DNA of 64,000 nt from Certhia americana (lineage: Eukaryota > Chordata > Aves > Passeriformes > Certhiidae), in NCBI GenBank assembly GCA_018697195.1, contig CM031872.1, positions 7,118,930-7,182,929 of the forward strand, read 5' to 3'. This document shows positions 46,101-58,100 of this stretch, one piece after another. The translations under genes were made by a program, and so were the position numbers. The notes beneath the pieces are model-generated. The model did no database searches. It saw only the letters and a list, made by a program, of their open reading frames with translations, and was not told where the DNA came from. How positions within the stretch are numbered: the first letter of the stretch is position 1; each line of letters begins with the position of its first letter.

Positions 46101-49100
46101 CTCCAGGTTCAAAGTGCTAACAGTGGTACCTCCTACAGGGAGGACATTGACATCCTCACCCTGATGCTCCTACTCCTGCTGCTGGCTGGGCACAGGGATC
46201 TGTCCAAAGAGCCCCCCAGAATCAGGCTGGGCCCAAAATCAATCAGGAGCTCCCAGCAGGAGAAATCAGAACAGTTCACCTATAACTGAATCACATCACT
46301 GCAGTTTGCAAGTCTGCTCTCTGACCACTGCTCCAGGGCAGCCTGGACAAACCACGGGGATCTGGAATGCACCGTGAACTCAGGGCAGCACCAGCACACC
46401 CTCTGAGCCACAAAGCCTGGCACCAGGCAGGGAGACCCGCGGGACCACCACAGCTCGGGGGCTTTAGCATTCCATCCATCCCTGAATGCTGCAGATGCTC
46501 ACAGCCCTGCATCCCGCCCCACATCCACCCGAGCACTGCCAGCTCATCCCGTGCTCCCGGGGATGCCAGGCGCTTTCCAGGATCATCACCCCGCGGCCGG
46601 GCCGTGGGAACCCTGTGCTCAGCCCCGCAGCCCCGGCCCCCAGGTTCCGGACACTTCCTTCCATTCTGCGCCCGGGTTTCCGGAGTTTATCGGCCCCGAA
46701 CAATGCGGCCCTCGCCGAGCACCTTCCCCGGGCCACACTGGCCCCGGCAGACGGGCTGGCCGGGGCTTCCTGCCATTGTCCGGAGAGGCTCCGTGCTCGG
46801 GGACAAAAGGCAGCAGTAGAGGAGTCCCAAAGCTCCCCACAATGCCCAATAAAACAACCAGCTCCCAGCCCCACCGCGGGAAGGGGAGGAACAGGGAGGC
46901 ACACTGGGCACGACGGTGTTAAAAAGGGCTGTGAAATGAGCCCCTCTGAAAGACTCACAGATGGGAAAATAACCAAGAACCTTGATGGATGTGATGGCCC
47001 TGCAGCGAGGCCGCTGGGTGCAGGTGTTGCCAGCATTTGACAGCTCGGTGAGGGAATTCCATGTGGGAATTGTGCATCAGCGTCCTGCTCCAAAAAAGCT
47101 CGGAGGTTTTGTTAAACTATTCAAAAGCACAGACCAATAAAAGTGCTTCCAAAGTGTAGGCAGGAGGGTGGCAGTAGCCCAGTCCCACAGTGGCTCAGTC
47201 CCGTGTCTGGCTTCCCTGACTGCTGCACACCCTCCACAGGCAGCTGGAGAGACGGGGCAAAGGGAACGGGACAATGGGAGCACGGTGGGAATGGGGCAGT
47301 GGGAGTAAGGCAAGGGGAACGGGGCAGGGGGAGTGGGGCTGTGGGAATGGGGCAATGGGCACAGGGCAATGGGAGCAGGGCAGTGGGAGCAAGGTGATAT
47401 GATCAGGAGGAACAGGCAGGGGTACCCAGGAGAACACGTGGGCAGGGGATTAAGCTGCAGGCAGCCAGAGCTGCTGCAGGCTTGGAACTGGGAGCTGCAA
47501 GAGGTGCAGCCACCACACTGCTCCACACTGCCCTCCCCGCCGTCACAGGCTGTCCCTGTCAATCCCTGCCCCGAAAATCCCAGTCTAATGTGCACCAGAA
47601 CAGTTTAAGGAAGGAGGAGCTCCGTTCACCTCTGCGGGAAAACACCCACCTGGGTGAGAGAAGGAAGCGCCGCTGGCGGCTCCCCGGGGCAAGGTGGAGC
47701 ACGACCCGGGGTGCCCGGCAGGGACTCACAGCCCACCCGACTCGGGCAGAGCTGCAGGGCTGCAGGGCTGCAGGGCTGCAGGGCTGCTGGGCTGCAGGGC
47801 TGCTGGGCTGCAGGGCTGCAGGCTCAGGGATGCACACACAGCGGCACTGTGAGCTCTCCTTCAGGGCCCTGCTCACAGCAGCGCTAACGGGACCTCTCAG
47901 CCGGCGCTGACGCTGCCACCACGTCCTTGTCACGACAGGCAGTGACAGTGTCCCTGACACAGGGTGACTTTTCTTTACCGGGGATAGGGCGTGCCTTGAA
48001 CCCTCCATCTCCTCCCACACACAATTGTTAGCATAAGTCTCCAAGGGAGTTTGGACTCCCTTGCAGACAGCAGCCCCATCCCAGCAGTCTGTAATCCTGG
48101 GAAGGGCTCTCACCAGCTAGTCAGAGACTCTGAGCCCAAAAATTCCTCCAGGAAACAGCATCAGGATGGCTTTCCAAGCAGTGTGGCACAAAGAGGGTTA
48201 ACCAAGCACAGGTTTAACCCCAGGGTCTGCAGCAGCCTCTCCTGCCAAGGAGCCATTGTTCTGGAGACAAATGTGGCTCTGCAAGGTGGTCCCAAGCAGC
48301 AGGACATGGTTCTGAGCTGTGAAATGAGGTCCTGAGCTGGGAACATGACCCTGAACAATGGACTGCGGTCCTGTGCTGAGCACCAGAGCCCTGAGCAGCA
48401 CCCAGAGCCCTGAGCAGCACCCAGTGCTGAGGCAGGGATGGAGCTGGTAAGGGCTTGACAGGGCAGAGCAGGGCATGGGGCCAGGGGCACTCTCAGCACC
48501 CTGCCAGGATCACCTGGGGAAAAGGGGAACAGCACCATGACTGATCTCTGCATTGGTACCTTGTTTCCTGCACCACTGTAGCCAGGGCCAGCTCTGCCCT
48601 GGGGGCTCAGGGAGCACCCCAGGCCCCTGGGATTGCACAGGCCAGTCCTGGGCAGAGCTCCCTCAGCACAGCCTCTGTGGCACCTCCTGGAGGGTGGGGT
48701 CACACATCACTGCTGACCACAGCTTTTTCATGAGATGGACCCCCACAGTGGTGAAAGCCCTGCAGAAAGCTGGTGAGGGCAGAGGGTCACACTGATCCTG
48801 GCACCCCCTCAACTCTGGGGACTGTCACCAGAGATTCTCCCCACTGCTGCTGGGAGAAGTCCTGAGGAAGCACACATCCCCAGGTGCACCTCTGCCACCA
48901 CCAGTCCCAGCAGACAATGGCTGCCCAGGCCATGGGACCTGCAGGGTGTGGGTGCAGCAGTGGGAATGGCCACCCACGGCCCCAGCACACTGCTCTGGGT
49001 GACATCTCCCGTGTGCTAAGCACCTCCCAGAGCTGGCTGCCAGGGGCAGGGACCCTCCTGACTGCTCAGAAGGCAGCTTTGCCATGGTCATGGAGACAGG

Positions 49101-52100
49101 GACCACGTGCCAGGACACCTCCACCCCAGGAGCTCTCCCACCACCAGGGCCAGCCGCAGCTCACGTACCTTCCTGTGACCGGAGAAGAGCAGTGTCAGCT
49201 GATGGATGGAGCCGCCGTTCTTGACGAGCTCTTTCTTGAGGGTCCTGGGGGAGGGCAGTGCCCAGTGTGCGGCGGTGCCCTGGCTGTCGGAGCAGTTGAG
49301 GGTGGTGTCGGAGGTGAAGCAGTGGCCCTTGGCCTCCTGCAGGAGGCTGCCCTCGCTGTGGGTGCGGCGCCGCAGCGAGCCCTGCACGCTCAGGGTGTAG
49401 CCGGGCTGCCCGCCCGACGTCTCGATCATGCTGCTGCGCTTCAGCTCGCTCCTGTCTAGGTACTGCTCGTCGCTGTCCTCCTCCTCCTCGTCATCCTCAT
49501 CATCTTCTTCTTCATCCTCCTCCTCGTCCTCGCCGTCTGTGGCATTGCCTGCCGTGCCCACCGCGCTCTGGCTGAAGGTGCTGTCGAGCCGCAGCTCGGG
49601 GATGACAAAAGCTGGCAGGGAGCTGGGCTGCTCCACTCCCTTTGCGGTGGCTACCGGCTGCTTTTCCGCCAGGAGAGGAGCCTGGGTGGCCCCCACAGCA
49701 TCCCAGGGCTCAGCCAGAGCTGCTGCCTTGGCAGCCGGAGGGGCATCACCCACTGCTGCCTTCCCATCCTCCGAGTGCATCTGCCCCGGCTTCTCGGCGT
49801 CCGTCTCCAGCATCTGCGAGAGGAGAAGAAAAAGAAGGATGAAAGCAGAAGCACCGCAAATCTCTCCGGCCACCTTCCTGGGGAGCCTTTCACCTCCTCA
49901 CAGCCCACCTATAAGGCTGGCACCGATTTGTACAATGCTAACAGTGCTCTGGGGCGGTGGGATGGCATCGTCCCCACGCCCTCAGGTGGTGCCAAGTCAC
50001 CCATTGCTCTGTCAGCACCCAGTCCTGCTCCTGAGCCCTGGAACCAGGTTCCCCCAGCTGGCAGGAGTGGGATATTGGCACTCAGCTCCCTCCTCCAGCA
50101 CCTGGCAGCACAGGTGGGTTTTGAGGAATGCCAGGGTGCCAGCTCAGCTCCAGCCGCAGAGGCAGAGCCGTAACAGCATCCTCACCCCGATGGCTGCACA
50201 TCCCCTGGGAGCTGCTGCCCTGCAGGGATTTTCCCCAAGGGCTGCAGAGAAAGGCAGCAGCTCGTCCAGCAGCTCTGGCCCCTCCTGCACCGCGGCATCA
50301 AATGCCAAAGGGAAGCGCCGGGCTCTGCCCATCCCTGGATTGCCCCAGCTCAGACCATGGCTCTGGGCAAGCCCTGCAAAACCACAGCCACTCCTGCCAG
50401 CCCCGACCGGGGTTTTACGCCTTTGGGGCTGTTTTTTCCAGGTTTCTTTGCAGCTGGGGAAGGCCTGAGCAAGCTCTGTCCTTTCAAAGGGAAAAGCCCA
50501 AGAGAAAAAACCTCCAAGGTGGTTTCTGTGAGCAGGGGGAGCCTGTAATGAGCCCTCCCCTGTCAGACCAGGGGTCCTGTGTAATTTTTCTAAGTCAAAG
50601 GGGCAAAACCAGCCCAGCAGGGAAAAAAAGATCAAAGGAGAGAAAAATCCTCTCTTTAGGAAGCAATTCCCACCTACACAAATCCTGGGGCAGGGGCTAT
50701 TCCACAGGACCACCCCCAGCTAACAAATCACTCAGAAAATAAGTCACTGTATCCCCAGCTGAGATCCAAGCATTTTCACAAACCCAGTGACAACCAGAAA
50801 GCTGGAGTTAACAAAGACACCCCCTCTGTACAAACTGACTTCAGCTTCAAAAAGGGCAGTAGCCCCAGGAGCCAACCCATCCAGCATCACACACCACTGG
50901 GGAGAGGCACCCAGAGAGTAGACAGAGGTTGTATCCCCATGGAGGTCCCAGCCTGTGACAGCACCCCTGGGAGAGCCACACTTCATTCCCCAGAGCACAG
51001 AGGTGATAACCACCCCTGGACACCCCCAGGCAGCTGTGCGCAGATGTTGGGCTGCAAAAGCTGCTGTCACCTCCAGGAAACACCCCAGGGGTCTGTGAGC
51101 CCCATGTGCACAGACACCACCCAGCAGCACCTGCCTGAGCTCAGAGGGCAAAGAGCTGGGCAGGTTTCCAGGAAGATGCTCAGTGCTACAGCCAGCTGGG
51201 CAGGAGCGTGGGTTCACATGTGTCCAGCTGTGCCTCGTCCTGGTTTCTCACACCCAAAAGGTCCCTGTGATACCTGTAGCACAGAGAGCACCAGCTCTGT
51301 CCCACCCAGCCTGGCTCGCCCCAGCAGCGATTCAGCATCACCTGAACTCCCCCAGTGAGCCTGAAAACAAAAATTCAAAGACCACAATGTGCTTGGTCCA
51401 TTCATGACATCACCCCATCCATGAAATGGATGGATTTGGTGTCAGGCACAAAGCAAATGCTCCTTTCACGCCATCTTTGAGATTGTTCCACTCCCTCTCC
51501 ACAGTAATTCCTTGTAAGAAGGGAATGTTCCCAGCTCTGCCATGCCAGGCTGCCATTTGCACCAGAGTGTGCCTCAATGATACTGCTGATGTTTTATTTG
51601 TCTTGCAATCACTGTCATCATTATCTCATGAAATAATTTGAGGAAAAACCCACACAGCCCTTGAGTCACTCCCCACAAAGCCCTCCCCCCAACACTGCCC
51701 AGTGCTTCTGCTCACATTGCCGGGTGCCTGCATCTGATAAGGTCCTAGAAGGAAATGAACAGGCTCCTTTAAAATGAGAGACATTTGGGGATTAAATTAA
51801 ATCCTTGCACTAATTCAATCAGAGCCTCTGCTGCTCTTCTCTGGCATGGAGGGGATGAGCAGCAGCCTCACCATGAGCGAGGGTCGGTTCTATCTTGGGC
51901 TGAGAGCATCACCAGGGCTGTGAAATCCTGTCTGCACAGGGCTGAACTCTGCTCAGCATCACTTGGGCTGGGGAGAGACAGGGGAGGAGAGGCAGCAATG
52001 CCATCACTGCCAGCCCACAGACCTGCTCCTGGCTGGAGGCACCAGGGACTTCATCAGCACAAAGCCAAGGCCACCTTGCTGCCCAGAGCTGACTTGGCAC

Positions 52101-55100
52101 CTCAAGGATGGGGATGTGACCAGGTTTCATGGACTCACACGTTGGTTCACATTGGAAGGAACCTAAAGCCCATCATATCCCACCCCCATCCGTGGGGTCC
52201 ACTACCACAGGCTGCTCCAAGCCCTGGCCAACCTGAACTTGGACACTTCCAGGGATCCAGGGGCAGCCACAGTTTCTCTGGGCACCCTGTGCCAGGCCCT
52301 CCTCACCCTCTCAGCCACGAATTCCTCCCCAGTATCCCACCTCACCCCTTGTCCTGTCACTACAGGCCCTTGTCCCAAGTACCTCTTCAGCTCTCCTAGA
52401 GCCTCTTTAGGCCCTGACAGGGACTCTGAGGTCTCCCTAGAGCCTTTGAGCAGCTTCTCCAGTACCTGAGGGGGGCTGACACCTTCTCAGCACTTCATGT
52501 GGCCAGGGAGCTGCTGGAGGAGGCAGTGGAGGCGGTGCTGGTGCTATCTGAGGGAGGTGTTGTCCTTCCACCTCACAGACTCACCCAAAGCATTCCATGC
52601 TCTCACTGCAGCAATAGCAGCTCAGAGCCAGCAGCCAACATCTGAATTTCTCTATTCTCAATGCCTTGGTCTCACTGCTCTCAGCATCTGTGTGTCCCTG
52701 ACCTTCATGTGCACATTTCCCTTTTTTCACCATCTGCATCTTCCCCTGCACACAACAAATTGGTTTTGCCATTCCCAGCATCTGGGTTTCCCTGTCTGCA
52801 TTTGGGCAGGTCGAGGGCCTGAGGGGATTTACTCCATCCTCCCTGGAGGATCTCACACTTCACTCTTCCAGTTTCTATCTCAGACTGAGAGGCCACAGCA
52901 GCATTTCCTGAGAAGGGGAAGAGAAAGCAGAAGCAAGAGCTGCCTCCAGGCAGGATGGCTCTCTGGGGTCATTTTAGGGAAGGAGGATGATAGGTCTGAG
53001 ACCAGAACAACAGCAAGAAAGTTCCTAAGAATAATCTCCTCATTGAGCAAAAATCAACACACTCCGAAAAAAAAAGCCAGCACTGCTCTGCCTGCTCCAA
53101 CATCCCCAAACCTTGCACCAGTTACCCACTCCCTGGGTTCTCTTTGCCTTCAAGGATCACTCACTATCTCAAAAATTATTTTTTTTCAATTTTTTTTAAG
53201 TTTTATTGAAACCAAGACAGAGCAGAAGACCTGCAAACCTCTGCTCTTAGTCTGTACCTCGAGCAGGTTTTTGAGTTGCTGCTCACATCCAGGACTGTTC
53301 CAGTTTACCAGCAGAGAAAATTTCAGTGAACGTCAGCACAACCTCGACTTCTCCAGCATTTCTTTAAATGATGTGGCCTTGCTGGTAGCCCACAGCTGGG
53401 ACTTCCAGCTGGGAAAACCCCAGCCACAGAGACAGCACAGCTGAGAGCTGAAGCCTGCCCTGCTCTTGCCCTGGTGCTGCTGCCAGCTCTCCTGCTGCCA
53501 GATGTGCTGGCACGTGTGGCATTACCTGGAATCCCCAGCAAGGGAAGGTCAGGGATTTTTTTTTTTGAGGCTCTCAGTTTCTCATTTCAAAGCCTTTGCG
53601 CCTCTCAGTCATGAAACCACTGTGGCTCAAGGAATGTCTGGCCATGGGGATATTTAATTGAGCCTTTCCTTGCTCCTGATGGGGATGCCTAGGTTTTCTC
53701 CTTTTTTTGTGGTCTGATGAAGAGGAGACAAAGCACCAGGGATTGGAAAGTCCTTGCAGTCTTTTGTTACATCGATGTGAGCAGGAGAGCAAGGGATGTG
53801 CTGCTCCAGATACGCTCTCACCCAGGAGGAGTGAATGGACCTCCTGGAATACTGCAGGAAGAGCCAATCTTGTGGCTGTCCCTGACCATGGCAGCTCCAT
53901 CCTCCATGTGTCCCATGGGGAACCTCTCTGGCTCCTGCTGTCCTTCAAAGGAACTTTGCTCCAAGATGCCTCACCTGTCCCCAAAAGCATTTAACTTCAT
54001 GGGAATGAGACCAACTCTCTCTCCAGGGTTCTTTTGGGACAGATACAGACAGCAGTGGGTTCCCTGTGCTGGAGGCAACATTCCACCTCCATGAGGTGGA
54101 TTACAGGGAAAGGAGCACCTACATTATCCAGGGAAACATCAACCTTTCCAAAAGCAGATCTTTCCTAAAGCAGAAGGAATATATTTTACAATTTCTGTTC
54201 TTAGCATGGGACAAACTGTGCCCAGATCCACCAGATCATAAACTTCTGATTGTGAAGCACTGTTGAGCACCTCAGGATTTAAAAAGTGACAACTGAGAAC
54301 CAACAAAGCTCACGGCTACAAGGAACAGAATCTAATGCATAGCATGGGGCTGACGGGAAGAAAGCAAAGCCAGAAATGCAAAGCAGAAGTACCAAAACTT
54401 GAAAAATCTTCATGGGAGTCATTGTGACAGTGCTCACAAGGAGCATTCCACAAGCTCTGCCCCTCACCCTCTGCGAGGCTGGCCAGAGCCCGAGGCTCGC
54501 TTCACAGCCAGGTTTTCTACCCTCTCCCTGCTTCATTACTGCACAATGAATAATTGATCCCGAGCAATTAGTGTAACAGCAAAAGCAGCGCGGGTGTATC
54601 AACCCGAACAGCAGGGCCAGCAGTGCCTGGGGCGGGGCAGTGAGGGTGGAGGTACCGATGGGAGACTGGGGGGCAGTGTTTGTACCGCCCTAAAAACCTG
54701 GCCGTGGGCTGCCTCGGAACTGTGGCAGCAGAGCCCTGGAGGGAGGAAGCTCGGCAGGATCCCGTGGTGCCTGCACAAATCCCATTCCCCATCCCTGCAT
54801 TCCCAGCGGGTCGCTGCGCACTGAGCTCTGCCCAGCCCCAGCCCTGCGCGGCTCCCGGGGCCGCTCCGCTCCCGAAATTCAGCGGGAAGCCGAGCCGACG
54901 CTTACCCGAGGGCAGCAGCCCCGTGCTCGGGGAGAGGAGCCCGGCTGCAGTCTCAGCTTGCACCCCGCATCTCGGTGTCAACACCTGCTGAAGGTGTCAG
55001 CCACCAGGCCGGGACCAGCCCTCCCCACGCCGTCATCAGGGTCTCGACACCGCCGCAGCTCCGCGCTGCCAGCCCCGACCCGCAGCTGCCCGGGCAATCC

Positions 55101-58100
55101 CAGCTTCTGATCCCAACGCATCCCCTACCCGGTGCCCTCCGTCCCCAGCGAGATTCTCAGCATGCCACGACTGCAATTCCAGGCTGAACCTGCTGGTTGG
55201 TCCCCAGTGACGGTATCCAAAAAGGGGCAAAAGTCCCGGAGCAGAAAATCCACATCATGGGCACATTGCAATGCTAATCCCTCAGCCGAGAGCCAGCTGG
55301 TGCCGACGGCACAGCGGCGCGCAGCCCAGATTTCGAGGGAACCTCAAAACATCCCCGCGCTACAAATGCCCCTTTGCTCCTCCTGGATGCCCCTTACCAA
55401 CCCTCAAGCCCATCCTGGTGGCAAATGAGCTATGCAGGAGCCACAGGTCCCCCAGGAGACAGCAGGGCAGGGAGCGAAGCTGGTGCCTTGGATCCCCAAG
55501 GACATCGCTCCCGACGCCCAGTGCCGCTCCCTTAGCCTGAGCCTGCTCCTGCCCAGCGCGGGTCCGGCCCTCAGGCTGCAATCTGTGTTTGTGGAACCTA
55601 CCAAATGCGGGCTCTCAGCTGCATCCCCCGGGCCGAGCGAGCGGTATCTCCGCCGGCAGCCCCGGCCCCGCCATGTGCCCGCGGCGGCTCTCGGCTGCTG
55701 CTGGCGCAGCGCTCGGGCTCTGCCCCTGCCGTTATTAATGTCCGTGTCAAGCGGCGGCTGAAACCGCCCCAGCTTCTCCCAGACGCGGCTCCCTCGTGCC
55801 CCTCGTGCTATTTATGGCTCTGCCGGCTCTCCCTGGAGGTGCTGTTACCTGCTGACAGCAGCGGACGGCTGCTGTGCCCTGAGGAACGGCCGTGCATCAC
55901 CCTGAGAGCCACCGGGCTCTGCTTCTCCTGTCCCCGAGAGACACCGAGCGCAGAGATCCCGGTGCTTCCTGCTTAAGGAAATTCTGCTGCAAGTTCGCTG
56001 TTCATGGTTCTTTTTTCCCCAAGCTGTTTTCTGTGTTTAAGTGACAGCTCTGAAGTGGAGGGTGCTCTGCAATGGGGCACTCTGCCCTTTGCATCCCAAC
56101 CTCTGTGAGCAGCTTGACCTTAATGGGCAGGGACAGGTAGAAAAAACAGGCGGGATGGTGGATGGTGTCCATCTAGGGGACAGCCCACGCATGACCATCT
56201 GCCCTTCCTCTTCTGCAAGGCCAGGACCTTCTCATGACACCCCCGTGCACACCATGCTGGGGACCTGACTGCCTTGGCTGGGCATTTCTCCTCCTGGGAT
56301 TACACTTCACTGACCGAGACATGCAAGCTGCCCTGGTGGTTCCAGAGAGAGAGCACAGTCAGGGATGTGTGCACAGCCACTCTCACACGTGCTGGTTTTA
56401 TCTGTCCCACAGCCACCGTTCACTGACAGCTCCTCACTGCAGCAGTGACTGCCTGTGCTCAGCTCTCCTCCAGCACAGACTTTGGGCACACACGTCCCCC
56501 TGCTCAGCCAGCTGCAGCCACGTGAATGCTCCTGGGATGGAGCAGAACTGTGCTGCCTCCTCTGCCTCACAGGTAGCCACAGCTTTGCAGTGGCACAGGA
56601 AATGTGGAAGCTCCCTGGTCTCACTGGACACAGAGCTGAGCTCAGCTACACATTGTCACCCTGGACAGCAGTGACATGGCACAGCCATCCCCACAGCTGT
56701 GCTCAGCTCCCATCCTGCCTGCACTGTGAAGGGAGCTGGGCCTCGTGGCATTTGTGCCTGTTCCTTCTCCGAGGCCACCTGGCTGGCTGCAGGTCTGTGG
56801 GACACAGGATGTCACCACACTGGGGGTACCTGGATGTCCCTGAGACTTAAAGCCTCCCCAGCCTGAGGGTCCCTGGCCCCTCTCAGTGAGGAATGACCCA
56901 GCCAACACCCCTGTTCTGTGCCCACTGTGATGGGGATACAGCTCCTGAGCCAGGCTCCAGCTGCTGCCTGCAGCCCCATCCCCGCAGGACCAGGGCCAGG
57001 GGAGACAGAGCTGTGAGATGATGTCTGGGTCATAAATATCCCTGGCAGTAAAAATCCAGAGTGGTGGGAAAGGGGGAGGAAGGAGCAGATCCTGTCACTG
57101 CCATTCAGCCCACAGCCCTCAGCACACTTTCCCTTCACTGCTGCTCAGTAGGGCAATCTCTGCAGCATTATAGGCAGGGGCAGAGCTCTGTCCCCTGGGC
57201 AGGATGAGGGAGGTGACAGTCAGAGCCTGATGCATTCAGCCACTGCAGATCCACTGGGAAGGACTCATCCCAACACCACTTACATAGGACCACGAGGTTG
57301 GTGCTGGAAGCTGTTCCTGCTGCCAGCAGAGATCACTGGAAGGAAGTATTCACCGAGAGGAGAGGACCTGGCAGAGCAGCTCTGCTGTGACTGCCTCCAA
57401 CAGGGCCATGGCCAGAGCCACATACAGGAGTGAGCAATCCCAAATGGTCCCAAACTCAACACTGGTGGCTCCAGGGCCACACACAGCCCTCCTGCAGTGG
57501 TGCTGGAAGGCCTTGCCCTGCTGCTGCATCAGGAAGGTGCTCGATGCAGGGCAGGACACCAAGCCTTGAGGAGGGCCAGGGTACCACAGGGGCAGGATGA
57601 ACCTGTGCCTACCAGTCCCACACCACTCCGGGCATCACCACCCAAAGCCCCCTGGAATTTTGAATAGATCCTCTGACTCTGCAGAGATATCAGGGTTTGG
57701 GTAACTTCTGCAAGGAGTTACTTGAACTTGACTTCAGAGGCTGCCCAGCCACATACTCATAGTCCCCTGCCATGCTTGGAGGGGAGAGAAGGAGCAGCCA
57801 CCGGAGGCAGGAGGTGTTTGGGCACAGGAGAGGCGAGCAGGGCTCCAGCCTGGCAGGCTGCAACAAAGCACTTCCAGCACCTTCATTAAATCACAACAGC
57901 GCTGGTTCAGAGCACTCAGTCTGTGCCTCTGACCACCCCGTGCAAATGATCTCACACCGCTCAGCCCCCCCCCCCCCTCCCCGCCGGGCTGCCGGCGCCG
58001 CTCCTGCCGGCACTTTCCTTCTTTCCAGCCCTTCTGGGGATTGGCCAGGAACAGCTCTTCCAAGGTTTAAAACCGCCTCTGGCCATGATGGAAGTGTTGG

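Larger units (their letters stand above)
45835..49168. other. RGS3 intron of 3.3 kb with a CpG patch and tandem repeats
   Basis: This intron holds a CpG-rich patch at about 46,540-46,830, a degenerate G-rich tandem array at 47,260-47,400, a 9-bp tandem array at 47,751-47,823 and a short tandem of CCTGAGCAGCACCCAGAG at about 48,388-48,425. No exon could be supported. Confidence 0.6.

Noticed and set aside
46464..47093. 209-codon minus-strand frame over a CpG patch as an RGS3 exon
   Set aside because: No homology to RGS3, no acceptor/donor pair of fitting phase, and the neighbouring exons join perfectly without it.
49428..50468. 346-codon plus-strand frame with a long Ser run
   Set aside because: The Ser run is the reverse complement of the acidic Glu/Asp tract of RGS3. 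The rest is intron.
57734..58063. Minus-strand frame starting near 58,063 as a first exon
   Set aside because: Its first codon is TTG, not ATG, and no clear donor or family feature is present.
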